Of a stretch of 40,556 bases of DNA, positions 7,810-19,800 are shown in pieces; the stretch's first letter is position 1, and each line of letters starts with the position of its first letter. The stretch comes from Azospirillum sp. (GTDB lineage: Bacteria; Pseudomonadota; Alphaproteobacteria; Azospirillales; Azospirillaceae). Under the pieces are notes generated by a model. The model had not been told where the DNA came from. It worked only from the letters and a program-made list of their open reading frames with translations, and made no database searches. The stretch covers positions 1-40,556 of the forward strand of contig JAIXTS010000258.1 of assembly GCA_027483805.1 (NCBI GenBank), given 5' to 3'. A program made the position numbers and the translations under genes.

Positions 7810-10800
7810 TTACCGGAAGTTCCGCGACGCAACTCGGATCTCACCACCATCCTGCCCGTCCGCCTCCGGCACCTTCCCCAGTTCCCCCGAGATATCCTTC
7901 ACCTTCTGCACGATCAGGTGGACCACCTCCCCTTCCCGCTGCACCCTGCCCTTCGCTGCCATCAGCTGCGCGCCCAGAATTTCCCGCCGGTACTTCTCGA
8001 ACCGGTCCTTCCAAACGATCAGGTTCGCCGCCCCGGTCTCGTCCTCAACCGTGATGAACACCACCCCGCTGGCAGTTCCCGGCTGCTGCCTCACCAGCAC
8101 CAGCCCGGCGATCTCCACCCATTTCCCGTCCGCAGCTTCCATCGCCTCCCGGCAACTCACCATCCTCCGGCGCCTCAGGTCCGTCCTCAGGAACCCCACC
8201 GGGTGGCCTTTCAGCGATAAACCCATCCGGACATAGTCCTCCATTACCTCCCGGCCAGCCGCCATCGGTCGCAACTCGACCGCCTGCTCGGCCATTTCCG
8301 GAACCGCCTGCCTTTCCCGGGATGCCGCCGCCGCAAAGAGCGGCAGCGGCTCGTCCCTGAGACCCTTGATCGCCCATAGCGCCTCGCGCCTCGCCAGCCC
8401 CAATCCCGGCCGGAAAGCATCCGCCTCGGCCAGCCTCACCAGTTCCGCCTGTGGCACGCCCGCTCGCCGCCAGAGATCGTCGACCGCCACATATTTCCGG
8501 TCTGCCCTGGCCAACACGACCGATGCGGCATGGGCGTTCTGCAGACCCTTGACCATCCGCATCCCGAGCCTGACCGCCAGCCGCCTTTCGTCGCCGGTTT
8601 CCTCCAGCGTGCAGTCCCACCGGGAAGCGTTGATGCAGACGGGTCTGACCTCCACGCCATGTTCCTCCGCGTCCCGCACAATCTGCGCCGGGGCGTAGAA
8701 CCCCATGGGCTGGCTGTTCAGCAGCGCCGCGCAGAACACGTCCGGGTGCCAGCATTTCAGCCAGGCGCTGGCATAGGCGATCAGCGCGAAGCTGGCTGCG
8801 TGGCTTTCCGGGAACCCGTAGCTGCCGAACCCCTCCAACTGCCTGAAGGTCTGTTCGGCAAATTCGGGGGCGTAGCTGTTGGCCACCATGCCCTGGATCA
8901 GCTTGTCCCGGAACTTCGACACCCCGCCCGTCATCTTGAAGGTGGCCATGGACTTACGCAGCATGTCGGCCTCGCCAGGGGAGAAGCCCGCGCATTCGAT
9001 GGCCACCCGCATGGCCTGTTCCTGGAAGAGCGGCACGCCCAGGGTCTTGCCCAACACCTTCTCCAGCTCCGGTGTCGGGTAGTCCACCGGCTCCAACCCC
9101 TCCCGCCGACGCAGATAGGGGTGGACCATGTCGCCCTGGATCGGTCCGGGCCGGACGATGGCCACCTCGATGACCAGATCGTAGAAGGTGCGCGGCTTCA
9201 GGCGGGGCAGCATGGACATCTGCGCCCGGCTTTCGATCTGGAAGGTGCCGAGCGTGTCGGCCTTGCGGATCATGGCGTAGGTTCTCGGGTCCTCCGCCGG
9301 GATGGTCGCCAGGTCCAGCCGGATGCCCTTGTGGTCGGCCAGCAAGTCCAGCCCCTTGCGCATGCAGCTCAGCATGCCGAGCGCCAGCAGGTCGACCTTC
9401 ATGAACTTCAGCGCGTCGATATCGTCCTTGTCCCATTCGATCACCTGCCGGTCCTTCATGGCCGCCGGTTCGATGGGTACCAGGTCGTCTAACCGGTCAC
9501 GGGTCAGCACGAAGCCGCCGGGATGCTGCGACAGGTGCCGGGGAAAGCCCGTGAGCTGACGGGCGAGGTCCAGCGTCAGGCGCAGTCGCCGGTCGGGCAG
9601 GTCAAGGCCCAGCCCCTTAAGGCGCTCATCGTCGAGCCCCTCCTCCGACCAGCCCCAGACCTGGCCCGACAGGGTGCGGACAAGGTCCTCGGGCAGGCCC
9701 AGGGCTTTGCCCACGTCCCGCAAGGCACCCTTCGTCCTGTACCGGATAACGGTGGAGCACAGGGCCGCCCGGTCGCGGCCGTAGGTGTCGAAGACCCACT
9801 GCATCACAATTTCGCGGCGTTCATGCTCGAAATCGACGTCGATGTCCGGCGGCTCCCGCCGCTCCTCGCTGACGAACCGCTCGAAGAGCAGGTCGTTGCG
9901 GGCAGGATCGATGCTGGTGATGCCCAGCACGTAGCAGACGGCGGAGTTGGCGGCCGAGCCCCGCCCCTGGCAGAGGATGCCCTGGGAGCGCGCGTAGCGG
10001 ACGATGCTGTTCACCGTCAGGAAATAGGGGGCGTAATCCAGCTTCTCGATCAGCGCCAGTTCATGGCGCAGGGTGGCCGCCACCTCCTCGGGCAGCCCTT
10101 CGGGATACCGGTCCCCTGCCCCCTCCCAGGTCAGCTGCTCCAAGGTCTGCTGCGGCGTCAGCCGGGGATCGTCCCGCTCCTCCGGATACTGGTAGGTCAA
10201 CTCGCCCAGGCTGAATCGGCACCTCTCGACGATCTCCCTGGTCCGGGCCAGCGCTTCGGGGTACCGCGCGAACAGCCGGTGCATCTCCTCGGGCGGCTTG
10301 AGGTACCGGTCGGCATGGCGCTCACGCTGCCCCCCCAGTTGGTCGATCACGCTGTTGTGCCGGATGCAGGAGAGAACGTCCTGCAGGATGCGCCGGCCAG
10401 GATCGTGGAACAGCACGTCGTTGGTCACGACGGTGGGCACCCGCATGCGGGCGGCCAGGTTCGACAGTTCGTGCAGGCGAAGCTGGTCGTTCGGGCGGCG
10501 GCGCAGCGTCAGGGCCTGATAGGCCCGGTCACCGAAGGTCTCCCGCAGCCGCCTGAGACGGCGACCACACTCCTCGTCCGCTTGGTCCGGCACAAGCACG
10601 GCCAGCAGCCCCTCCGCATGGGCGGCGACATCCGCCCAGTCCAGGCGGCATTTGCCTTTGCCCCCACGGGCCTTGCCCAGCGAGAGGAGGCGGCACAGCC
10701 GGGAATAGGCGGGCCGGTCGGTGGGATAGACCAGCAGGGCGACACCATCGGTCAGATCCAGGCGGCACCCCACGACGAGGCGCACGCCGGTCGATTTGGA

Positions 10801-10971
10801 GGCCTCCCAGGCCCGGACCATCCCGGCCAAGGAGTTGCGGTCGACGACGGCCAGGGCCTCGATGCCCAGGTGGGCGGCCGTAATGAACAACTCCTCGGCA
10901 GACGATGCGCCCCGCAGGAAGGAGAACTGCGTGGTGACCTGGAGCTCGGCATAGCGCGGCCCTGGGTTCAT
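7810..10971 (-). CDS. dnaE2: Error-prone DNA polymerase III alpha-like subunit DnaE2 (ImuC)
   Basis: The 1053 residues match the usual DnaE2 length. This is the translesion polymerase of the SOS mutasome, working with ImuA and ImuB at the beta clamp. The N-terminal PHP domain has the degenerate DnaE2 form ([17 protein letters not shown], lacking the metal-binding histidines of DnaE1). The polymerase active site PDIDVDF gives Asp376 and Asp378, and the third acidic residue lies in [14 protein letters not shown]-terminal OB-fold ([14 protein letters not shown] onward) binds single-stranded DNA. ATG 10971 overlaps the imuB stop by 4 bp (ATGA), so translation is coupled. It is the last gene of the imuA-imuB-dnaE2 operon. 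Confidence 0.96.
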   Translation of the reverse strand: MNPGPRYAELQVTTQFSFLRGASSAEELFITAAHLGIEALAVVDRNSLAGMVRAWEASKSTGVRLVVGCRLDLTDGVALLVYPTDRPAYSRLCRLLSLGKARGGKGKCRLDWADVAAHAEGLLAVLVPDQADEECGRRLRRLRETFGDRAYQALTLRRRPNDQLRLHELSNLAARMRVPTVVTNDVLFHDPGRRILQDVLSCIRHNSVIDQLGGQRERHADRYLKPPEEMHRLFARYPEALARTREIVERCRFSLGELTYQYPEERDDPRLTPQQTLEQLTWEGAGDRYPEGLPEEVAATLRHELALIEKLDYAPYFLTVNSIVRYARSQGILCQGRGSAANSAVCYVLGITSIDPARNDLLFERFVSEERREPPDIDVDFEHERREIVMQWVFDTYGRDRAALCSTVIRYRTKGALRDVGKALGLPEDLVRTLSGQVWGWSEEGLDDERLKGLGLDLPDRRLRLTLDLARQLTGFPRHLSQHPGGFVLTRDRLDDLVPIEPAAMKDRQVIEWDKDDIDALKFMKVDLLALGMLSCMRKGLDLLADHKGIRLDLATIPAEDPRTYAMIRKADTLGTFQIESRAQMSMLPRLKPRTFYDLVIEVAIVRPGPIQGDMVHPYLRRREGLEPVDYPTPELEKVLGKTLGVPLFQEQAMRVAIECAGFSPGEADMLRKSMATFKMTGGVSKFRDKLIQGMVANSYAPEFAEQTFRQLEGFGSYGFPESHAASFALIAYASAWLKCWHPDVFCAALLNSQPMGFYAPAQIVRDAEEHGVEVRPVCINASRWDCTLEETGDERRLAVRLGMRMVKGLQNAHAASVVLARADRKYVAVDDLWRRAGVPQAELVRLAEADAFRPGLGLARREALWAIKGLRDEPLPLFAAAASRERQAVPEMAEQAVELRPMAAGREVMEDYVRMGLSLKGHPVGFLRTDLRRRRMVSCREAMEAADGKWVEIAGLVLVRQQPGTASGVVFITVEDETGAANLIVWKDRFEKYRREILGAQLMAAKGRVQREGEVVHLIVQKVKDISGELGKVPEADGQDGGEIRVASRNFR

Positions 10972-12491
10972 CCGAAGATCCCATGCAGGAACCAGCGGTG
11001 AGAGCCGGTGGCCGGGTCCTCGCCATCCCCGGCCCGGTAGACCCAGTAGCGTTCGCCGGCATCATCCTCTACCCGGAAATAGTCGCGGACGGCCTCCAGC
11101 TCGGCGTCGCGCCGCCACCATTCCCCGAAGACCCGCTCCGGCCCGTCGGCCCGCCGCACACGGCGGCGCACGCCCCGCCAGGTAAAGGAGGCCGGCGGGT
11201 GGTCGGGCAGCAGCGCGACGGTCTCGATCGGCTCGGGCCGCGCCAGCAGCCGGGCCGGCCGGGGCCAATGGTCGGGCCAGCCCGTCCCTGTGTCAGGTGC
11301 CATGGCAGGGATGCGCTGCACGGACCTTTCGGGTACGTCGCTGGCGACGGCGGCGATCCGGTAGACCGCCCGCCCGCCGATGCGGTTGGCCAGCGTATCG
11401 ACGAGACCGGACACGTCCGGCCGGGCCACCTCGATCAGGGAACTGACAGCCTGCTTCATCTCGAGCGGTTCGGCGATGGCGGCCACCAGGACCATGGCCT
11501 CAATCCCGAAGCCGGGATCGATGGTCTCGATCTTGTCGCAGAGCAGCCGGGTCAGGCGACGGACCTCCCGCGTCGGCAGGGCCATGCCCACGCGCACGGC
11601 CTGGAGGCGGCTGTCGACGCGGTGGACCAGCAGGTCCAGCCGGCGGGCACCCAGGCCACGTTCCTCCAGCGCCAAGCACAGGTCGGCGACCAGTTGGCCG
11701 ATGTAACGCGCGATGGTCTCGGCCGCCGCGATCGGTTCCGCGAAGGCCCGGCGGGCGTCGACCTGGTCGGCGGGCCGGACGGGGTCGAAGGGTTCGGACG
11801 CCTCCCCCAGCGCCTGGTCGATCCGGCGGGCCAGTTGCGGCCCGAAGCGCAGGGCCAGCGGGGCGCGCGGCTGGCGGTGCAGGTCGCCCGTGGTCCTGAA
11901 ACCTAACGTCCGAAGGTCCCCGGCCATCGCCGCCGGGAGGCGAAGGGCCTCCAGCGGCAGGGGCGACAGCAATGACAGGCCCCGGCCTGGGTCTGCGACG
12001 AAGATGGGTCTGGCCAAATACCGCGCGAAGGCATGGGCTGCCCCCCAGCTGTCGGCCACGGCGGCGCGGGCCTCGACGCTGGACATGGCCAACCTGCCGA
12101 CCAGGGCCTCCAGCATGGTCTCCTCGCCGCCATGCAGATGATCGGCACCAGTGGTATCGATGACGATGCCGTCCGGCGGATCGGCGGCGACCAGCGGGGA
12201 GAAGCGTTGGAGGATCCACAGCGCCAGCCGATGAAGTCCTTCATGGTCTGCCTGCGGTGCGGCCTCATTGACCACCAGCCCCGGCACCAGGACCTGGGCC
12301 TTGGCGAGCGCCATGCCGGGGCGCAGTCCGGCCTCCAGTGCTGCCGAACAACAGGCCGTTACGACGCGCCGATTGCGGACGCGGCCAGCCAGGACCACCG
12401 GCCGGTCAGCCGGCGGCGCTGCGTCCCCAGCCGCCCGCCGCAGCCGGTCGATCGGCCAGTTCGGCAGGTAGAGCGAGACGACCCTGTTCAT
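10968..12491 (-). CDS. imuB: ImuB, catalytically inactive Y-family polymerase-like adaptor
   Basis: The product has 507 residues starting at ATG 12491 ([19 protein letters not shown]). The first strand of Y-family polymerases normally carries a catalytic Asp in a D-x-D-x-F-F-A context. Here it is [10 protein letters not shown], the expected loss in ImuB, which bridges DnaE2 and ImuA to the clamp rather than polymerising. The little-finger-like region follows ([25 protein letters not shown]). A longer frame extends upstream to 12656 inside imuA, but the conserved family start is at 12491. I could not point to a clear clamp-binding motif. The 5' end overlaps imuA by 86 bp and the 3' end overlaps dnaE2 by 4 bp. 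Confidence 0.93.
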   Translation of the reverse strand: MNRVVSLYLPNWPIDRLRRAAGDAAPPADRPVVLAGRVRNRRVVTACCSAALEAGLRPGMALAKAQVLVPGLVVNEAAPQADHEGLHRLALWILQRFSPLVAADPPDGIVIDTTGADHLHGGEETMLEALVGRLAMSSVEARAAVADSWGAAHAFARYLARPIFVADPGRGLSLLSPLPLEALRLPAAMAGDLRTLGFRTTGDLHRQPRAPLALRFGPQLARRIDQALGEASEPFDPVRPADQVDARRAFAEPIAAAETIARYIGQLVADLCLALEERGLGARRLDLLVHRVDSRLQAVRVGMALPTREVRRLTRLLCDKIETIDPGFGIEAMVLVAAIAEPLEMKQAVSSLIEVARPDVSGLVDTLANRIGGRAVYRIAAVASDVPERSVQRIPAMAPDTGTGWPDHWPRPARLLARPEPIETVALLPDHPPASFTWRGVRRRVRRADGPERVFGEWWRRDAELEAVRDYFRVEDDAGERYWVYRAGDGEDPATGSHRWFLHGIFG

Positions 12492-13158
12492 CGCAGGCCT
12501 CCAGTTCGAAATCGGCGCTCTCGCCCGCGCGGGCCCTGACCAGCTCGACCAACCATCGGTGCCGCCCCACGCCTGGCACTGGCAGGGGTGCCGACGGAAG
12601 GGTCGACACCCGCCAGCGGGTGACGGCGGATGTCGGCTGCCCGAAGTCGGCGGCATCCGCCTGCCGGCGCCAGCGGCGCAGCGCGATGCCGATGGTCCGC
12701 TTGCCTTCCACCGCCAGCTGGAGCCGCCGCGACGCGGTCATGTTGAGTGCCGCGACCTCCGCCACGACGGCCCCCAGGCTGCCATGGCACAGTGCCTCCT
12801 CGGTACAGGCCAGCACCGTCTTGTCATCGCCTGCCTCCACGTAGATGACGCGGTCGGGCGGCAGTCCGGCCTGGGCCAGCGACGGGGCGAAGAGGTCCGG
12901 CTGGGTGCATATCCAAAAGACCGGCCCCTCGGTGCGGGCCGCAATGCCGGCGCTGAACAGCGCCGCTGCCGCCCCGTCGACGGTTCCCGGCCCGCCGCCC
13001 GCCACCTCGTGTAGCGCGCCCAGCGCTAAGCCGCCGCCGGGCAGCTTGGCATCGAGGATGGGCAGCCCGAAGGGCAGCACGCCGCCTTCGTGGCGCGACT
13101 GGCCTTCGATCCGGGCGATCTGCGCGCGCAGGGACGCTATGGCGGACGCGTTCCGCAA
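12406..13158 (-). CDS. imuA: ImuA, RecA/SulA-like mutasome protein
   Basis: The product is 250 residues from a TTG start at 13158. The ImuA signature GGGLALGALHEVAG lies near the N-terminus, followed by a RecA-like core (PVFWICTQPDLFAPSLAQAG). ImuA interacts with RecA and ImuB in damage-induced mutagenesis. A longer frame to 13215 exists, but its extra codons would run through the LexA box and the -35 hexamer. TTG 13158 has AGGAG six bases upstream and sits about 20 bases after the LexA box, so the short form is right. It is the first gene of the SOS-regulated operon. Confidence 0.9.
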   Translation of the reverse strand: MRNASAIASLRAQIARIEGQSRHEGGVLPFGLPILDAKLPGGGLALGALHEVAGGGPGTVDGAAAALFSAGIAARTEGPVFWICTQPDLFAPSLAQAGLPPDRVIYVEAGDDKTVLACTEEALCHGSLGAVVAEVAALNMTASRRLQLAVEGKRTIGIALRRWRRQADAADFGQPTSAVTRWRVSTLPSAPLPVPGVGRHRWLVELVRARAGESADFELEACDEQGRLALPAELADRPAAAGGWGRSAAG

Positions 13159-13178
13159 GGAGGGCTCCTGGGATGATT

Positions 13179-13215
13179 GTTCCCTATATGTTCTTATGCT
13201 TCGCTCTGGAGTCAA
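13179..13215 (-). promoter_or_regulatory. LexA (SOS) box and promoter of imuA-imuB-dnaE2
   Basis: GTTC-CCTATAT-GTTC at 13179-13193 is a perfect alphaproteobacterial LexA site (GAAC-N7-GAAC on the transcribed strand). A consensus-like -35 TTGACT lies at 13210-13215. The -10 (CATATA or TATAGG) falls inside the LexA box, so bound LexA would block RNA polymerase. Confidence 0.88.
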
Positions 13216-13253
13216 GCGACCTTTTGGAATCTACGAAACAAGTCTGGTCAGCA

Positions 13254-13535
13254 TCAATCGTGGTGCGAAGCGTGGGCCTTTAGCCATTGCAGACGCCGAT
13301 CCACCTCGATTGGAGGGTGCGCGATGACAAGGCGCTCAAGGATTTTCGGAACGCCATGGGCGTTGCTTGAGCTGCCAGTTCAGAAGACCCGCCAAAGGAG
13401 CCTCAGCGTGTCTTGTGGGAATCGTTCAGCGATGTCGGTCTCGCTGACGAACAGCGCGTCTCCGTGACCCTGCATAGGCAGCAAATACGGAAGCATCTGC
13501 CTCAAAGCTTCAGGGAAAGCCTCCTTGGGCCACTG
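13254..13535 (-). pseudogene. Broken coding remnant of unknown family
   Basis: One minus-strand frame reads like protein on both sides of an in-frame TGA at 13380-13382. Upstream it gives EALRQMLPYLLPMQGHGDAL and ETDIAERFPQDTLRLLWRVF. Downstream it gives VPKILERLVIAHPPIEVD and RRLQWLKAHASHHD, then a stop at 13254. The frame is closed upstream by further stops near 13536. The composition is leucine/arginine-rich and helix-like, as at the C-terminus of large helical-repeat proteins, but I do not recognise the family. It has no start codon with a ribosome site. It may mark the ancestral gene cut at the left border of the giant-gene cassette. Confidence 0.4.
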
Positions 13536-13692
13536 TCAGTCTGGTCAGACACACGCCACATGCAGGACCACAAGGGGAGAGAAACGCGAAGCCTCTACGT
13601 TCAGCCCCTTCCTTCTCCCTCCGGTCGCGTCAGCATGAAGGCCATTGAAGCGACCGCGCAGGTGCTCCGCCGTCATGGAACCCAACCCAATC

Positions 13693-13722
13693 TTGCCCTC
13701 CCCCCCCTTGATCGATTATTAA
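13693..13722 (+). promoter_or_regulatory. Candidate promoter of the giant gene cassette
   Basis: In an AT-rich island about 100 bases before the giant gene, TTGCCC (13693-13698) is followed after 18 bases by TATTAA (13717-13722). A TATAAG at 13763-13768 is an alternative -10 with no well-spaced -35. The spacer contains a run of C, and both candidates are weak. Confidence 0.22.
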
Positions 13723-13825
13723 ATTGGGGTAGCGATTGCCTACCGGTCCATCGGGCTTTCCATATAAGCCCATTGGTCCGGTTTCGGTCCAGCCGCCCCG
13801 ATCAACTGATCGACAGGGCGGACGA

Positions 13826-16800
13826 ATGCAGGACCAGGACGGCTCGGAAAGCAGCACGGCAAAGCCCGACCCGCGGATTCTGGCACGGACCTACGAGGTC
13901 GCGCGGGCCCGGGAGGACGAGGCCTATCGGACCTATGCCGACTTCCGATCGCGCATCGAGCAGCAATTGCTGGCAGGCGGAAGCTATGGCGAGGTCCTGA
14001 AGGACGCCATCGACGCGCTCACCCGTGGCGGCCCGTCCCGCGCAGTGACCCGTGCACGCCGCAAGCTGGCAGCGAAATCGATCTCCGCAACCGACATGGG
14101 CGGCATCGAAGATGCCGCCCATGTCTGGCGGGCCACGGGACTGGCGTCGGTCCAGGCCGTCGATGGCATCATGCACCTGGCCGGGCGCAGCGAAGCCCAG
14201 CCGGAAGCCTATGCCGGCATGGCCGAACTCCGCCAGGAGCTGACCCTTCTCGCGCAGCGGGTCAATCCAGCCGTCTCACTGGATTTCGTACGCGAGATCT
14301 GGGGTGAGGGTCCCAACCTGCAGGCCAGCGGTGCGCCCGACGGCATTGAGCGCATGCGCGTTGCCGGCGGCTACTGGCGCGCCGATGCCATGATCCGCGT
14401 GGCGCTGGATCCCGCCCGTTACAATGTCCTGGAAACCACATACCACGAGCTCTGGCACTCGTTGGAACAGCTGCTGTCTCCCGAGGAGCAACGGGTTCTT
14501 GCCGCTGAACTCCCGGCACGTGACACGAAGCTCAGCCGGCGGGACCTTGAGCTGGCACTCGCCGCGGCGAACGTGTCCGAAGCGGACCGGCCGCCATTGC
14601 TGAAAGCCGCCCTCGGCAGGAGGGCCAATGGTCCGGGCAGCCAGGTGAAGGACAGTATTCGTCGGTCGCTGCCCCCCGCCGAGGCGGCCAGGGTCATCGA
14701 CGCTTTGCCTGATCGCTCCACCCTGGTTCACCGCGAGCGCGTGGCCTACGCATTCGAACAATGGGCGGCCGCGCGCCACCGGGGAGAGGATAAGGCGCCC
14801 CGAGGCTTCGCCGCCAGCGCCGGCAATTTCCTGATCCGGCTGGGAAACTGGGTGGAAGGCCGGGGCTTCCAGACGGTCGAGGACATTTTCCGCAAAGGGT
14901 TCGATGGCGAACTGGGGCAGCGGGCTGTCGAGTTGGCCAACAGATCCCCGTCAGCCTATCGCCGCCTCCATGCGATCGCCGGAGACGATGAAGAGTTCCT
15001 GACCATGAACATGGTGGCCGACAATGACAATGGCGCCGATATCGGCAGGGAACGGGTCCGTGCCTCGGCATTCTCTGTCGGTCACGAGCAACCCGGTGAA
15101 GCGCTGAGGCAGGAGCTGATGACCCCGCAGCGCCAGGGCGAGATCATCATATCAGCCCTGGAAGCCGGTTATCCCACCAAGACTGCACTCACCGCATATC
15201 GCAATCTGGTCGATCAGGCGGTTGAAGCCGTCACGATGTCCCGTCCCCTCCATCGTCTGGATGAGCTGGGTCTGACGATAGATCCAGGATTGGAGCCGCT
15301 AGGCACATTCAGCCTGTCCGGTGCTACCGGAAACCGCCTGATCATCGTCGACTTCCAGGAGGACGGCGCCATCGCCGGCATGAAGGAGAAAGCGCCGAAC
15401 GATCCGATGGCATTCAAGCCATCCTACCGGGTTCCGCAGCGGACCGAAAACGCCCTTCCTGTCTCCATGCAGGCGGACGCCATGGTGGGTTCCGACCACC
15501 GGCTGAGTCCGAGCTTTCTGACCGGTGCCGTGGGGACCGACACCCGCATGCGCCTCCTCGATGAGGCGCTGGATACGGTATCGGCCCTCAAGCTCGCGGG
15601 CCGGCCTCCAACCCCGGAAGAGGCAGCGCGGCTCGCATCATATCCAGGTGTGGGTGCCCTGCCCCGCCTGTTCGACGCTCCGAAGCAGCAGTCGCCGGCA
15701 GCCCGCGACCTGCGCCAGAGGCTTGAGCAGGTGGCGGGGCCGGGATTTGCGAATGTCGAGCGCTCCGTGTTGAACGCGCACTACACCGATCCCCGCATCA
15801 TCCAGGCCGTCTGGGATGCACTTGGAACAGCGGGAATGAGGGATGATCCCGCTCCGCGGGTATTGGAGCCGGGCGCGGGTGTTGGTGCCTGGATCGGCCA
15901 CCGGCCGGATTGGATGGAGGCCCGGAATATCTGGGCGGTGGAGATGGAGCCCATCGCTGCGGGCATCATCGACACGCTCTATCCGTCCGCCCAACTCGTG
16001 GCCAAGCCCTTCGAGACGGTGGACCTGCCGCATGGCTTCTTCACGGCATCGGTCGGCAACGTGCCCTTCGGCGACTACTCGCTTTTCGAACGTGGTTACG
16101 CCGGCCTGTCGATCCACGAACATTTCATTGCCAAGTCCCTCGACCTGACAGCACCAGGCGGGGTCGTGGCGTTGCTGACATCGCGATACACCCTGGATCG
16201 GGTGGACGCGACGGCACGCGAAAGGCTGGCCGACCAGGGCGAGCTCATGACGGCCCTGCGCCTGCCGTCCGGTGCCCTCGGCCGGGCAGGCACCGACGTG
16301 GTGGCGGACCTGCTGATCATGCGCAAGCGCGAAAAGCCGCTTTCGGCCATGACGCCGGCAGAGGCGGAACAGGTCCGCGCGGCGGAGCCTGACTGGCTGA
16401 CGGTGTCGCAGGTCGCAGATCCCCTGGGCGGGCCTCCGATGACGGTCAACAGCCTGTTCGCGGCGCGTCCCGACCTTGTCATGGGGCGCCTGGAGCGGAT
16501 CGACACCCAGTTCCCGGGCCGCGACGGCGCCGCCGGCATCGGTGTGACCTTGGTCGGCGATGACGGTGCTCGGCTTGGCGGCGAAGCGATGCGCAATGCT
16601 GTTGCGGAAAAGATGCCGCGGTTGCTGGCGGCAGCACTCCCGGCTGGAAGCTATCGCCCGTCTCCTGGCGTCACCCGGGAAGACGCTGCAAGGGCAACGG
16701 CCGGCATCGGTCTCCAGCAAGGCCGATACACCCTCGTGGAGGGGGAACTGCTTCAGCGGGCTGGCGCCGAAATGGTGAAGCCCAGCCTGAATCCCCGCCA

Positions 16801-19800
16801 GGAGGCGATGATCCGGGACGCGATCACCCTCGACGGCGCGTTGCGCCAGGTGCTGGGGGGACAGGTCCAAGGAGCCGAACCCCAGCAGCGGGACGTGGAT
16901 CGCGTGGCTCTGATGTCGGCTTACACCGATTTCACATCCCGTCACGGGCAGTTGCGGAGCAGGCCGGTTGCGCGGTTGCTGGCCGATGATCCTGTGCTCT
17001 GCCAGTTGGCTGGGCTGGAACGGCCGGGACGAGACCAGAACCTGGCGGACATCTTCTATCGGGACGTCCTTGCCCCGGAAGGGGAAACCAGGGCGCAGAC
17101 CCTCGCTGAGGCGACGTTCGTGTCTCTTGATCGCCGTGGCCGCCTGGATGCGGAATTCATGGCCGGCCTGCTCGGGCAGGAGGCGCCGGAGAAGATCGAA
17201 TCCGATCTCCTGCACACAGGACTTGCGTTCAAGGATCCGATCAGCCGGGAACTTGTCGAAGCGGTGCGCTACCTTTCCGGCGATGTCGTCGGCAAGCTCG
17301 CTTCCGCGCGCGAGGCCGCGGTTTCCGATCCGGCCTTCACCGCCAATGTCCACGCCCTGGAGGCGATCCAACCGCCGCGCATCGGACACCAGGATATCGC
17401 CGTCACAATGGGGGCAACCTGGCAGGGCCAGCCGACCATATCCGAGTTCGTTCGGGACCTGGTCGGTGCCGACGCCGCTCAGCATCTTTCCGTGGCATAC
17501 ACGGAGGCCGACGCGTCATGGCACGTTTCGGCGACCAAGACCGCCAAGCGCGAGCCCGGGATCGATGCCTGGTCGGTGGAAGGTAAGGCCGGCGGCGGGC
17601 GGCAGGGCCTCGATATCCTGCAGGATGCCTTGAATGACAGACGCCCCCTGATCACGGCGACGACCAGACAACCGGATGGCAAGACGATATCGGTCCTGGA
17701 TCTTGATGCGACAATGGAGGCGCGGGCGAAGATTGCCTCCATCCAGGCACGGTTCGCGGGCTGGATCTGGAGCGATCCGGAACGGACCGAGCGGCTGGTC
17801 GACCGATACAACGACCTGAACAACCGGTGGCGTGAACCCGCGCCCGCCGGTGAGCAATTGACGTTCCCGGGAGCCGAACCATCACGGATCGCGCGTATGC
17901 GGGCAACGCAGCGCAATGGTGTGCATCGTATCCTGTCCCAGGCCAGCACGGGCCTGTTCCATGGTGTCGGTGCGGGCAAGACCGACACCTATGTCGCGGC
18001 CGCCATGAAGGCAAAGGACCTGGGGCTGGTGCGCAAGCCGATGCTGTCGGTGCTCGCTGCCACCCTCGGCCAGGTCACCGAGGATGCCCGCTCAATGTAT
18101 CCGGGCAAGCAGGTTTTGGCATGGCCGGAAGGCAATGTCACCCCGGCGGATCGACGGGCATTCTGGGGCGCCGTCCGGACGGGTGATTGGGACCTTGTCA
18201 TCGTTCCACACAATGCATCCGAGGCTCTGCCCCTCTCGCCGGATCTGGAGGCACGCTATCTCAAGGAATATGCAGGTCAGTACAAGGAGGCCGCGGCCGC
18301 CATCGATGCTGCATCGCCCGACGACAGGGGCAGGCCCAAGGCAAAGCGCTATGAAAGGCAGGCAGCGCGCCTGGAGGCGCGTGCGGCGGAGATGCTGAAG
18401 ACGGGCCGCCAGGCCGATGCCGTCTACTTCGATGACATCGGCGTCGACATGCTGATGATCGACGAGGCCCATCGGCTGAAGAACCTGCCGACGCCGACCC
18501 GCCATGAGAATGTGAAGGGCCTGCCTTCCGGTGAAAGCCGGCGTTCCTCAAGGGTGGAGGCCCAGGCGAGATATCTGGAACAGACTGGTGGCAAGTTCGT
18601 TCCCGGCACGGGCAGCCCCATCAGCAATTCGCTGGCGGAAGCATTCACCTGGCAGCGGTTCATCCAGCGTGAGCTGCTGAAGAAGGCCGGTCTCACGCAT
18701 TTCGACGCCTGGGTTATGACATTCGGTGCGATCGATGACCGTATCGAGCTCGATGTGGCAGGCCAGCCGCGCCTGGTGCAACGCCTCGCACGCTTCGACA
18801 ATGTGCCGGAACTCCAGGCCATGCTAAGGCAGTCGGCCGATATCGTTCCCTCATCGAGAATCCCCGGGCTGAAGCGGCCGGCTGCCATGGTCCAGGCGGT
18901 CATCGTGCCTTCCACGCAGGACCAGTTGGACGGCATGACGGACCTTGCATCCCGCGCGGATGCGGTCCGCAGCGGAAAGGTGGAGCCGACGGACGACAAC
19001 CTCCTGAAGATCTCCACCGATGGCCGGCGGCTGGCCATGGACCCCAGGCTGCTCGCCGACGATGCTGAACCAGGGGGCAAGGTGGCGGCCATCGCCACCA
19101 ATGTCGCGCGGATCGCCAACGACAATCCTGGTACGACCCAGCTCGTATTCTTCGACTATGGGGTCAATGCCGGCAAGGATAGCGGGTTCTCATTCCGCGA
19201 CGGGCTGAAGGCCGAACTGGCGGCCCAGGGGCTCGGGCCGGACAAGGTCCTGGATTTCTGGGAACTCAAGGAACAGGGCCCCGACGCGGTGGAACAGGCC
19301 AAGCAGCGTTTGCGGGAGGGAACAGCGGTTATTGGGCTTGGCTCGACGGAGATTCTTGGGACGGGGGTGAACGTGCAGGATCGCCTCATCGCCCTGCACA
19401 ACGCCGATGTCCCGTGGCTGCTCGCCCATTTGCAGCAGCGTGATGGTCGGGGCGTGCGCACCGGCAATCTGAACGAGAAGGTCTGGATCTATCGCTACGT
19501 CACCGAACAATCCTTCGATGCGGCCGGATGGGGCCTCATGGCGGCGAAGGAGGCCTTCATCGACCAGTTCCTCAACGGGGAAGCAATCGGCCGGTCCATG
19601 GTGGGAGACCGGGACGAGTTGCTTTCCGCCGGCGAGATCGCGGCACTCGCCGCGGGAAGTGGCCTGCTGCTGTCCCATGCGCGGATCGGTGCCGATATCC
19701 GCGCGCTGGAAGCGGAAGTCAGCGGCATGACGCGTGTGCGCACGGATCTGCGCGAGAGGGCAAACCGGGCCGACGCGGAAGCCGCCGCACTTATTGGCGA

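Noticed and set aside
9523-11001. 492-residue plus-strand frame opposite dnaE2
   Set aside because: Shadow of dnaE2, which is unmistakable on the minus strand.
12492-12656. Extended N-terminus for imuB
   Set aside because: The extension lies inside imuA, has Pro/Ser/Arg-rich shadow composition, and precedes the conserved family start at 12491.
13736-13825. Upstream TTG start for the giant protein
   Set aside because: No ribosome site, low-complexity residues, and it precedes or overlaps one candidate -10 element; ATG 13826 has AGGG at good spacing.
13413-14000. 195-residue plus-strand frame before and into the giant gene
   Set aside because: It overlaps the start of the giant gene in another frame and has no ribosome site; the opposite strand reads as a broken gene instead.
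15638-17485. 615-residue minus-strand frame opposite the methylase region
   Set aside because: Antisense shadow; His/Arg/Gln-rich composition typical of reverse frames of GC-rich genes.
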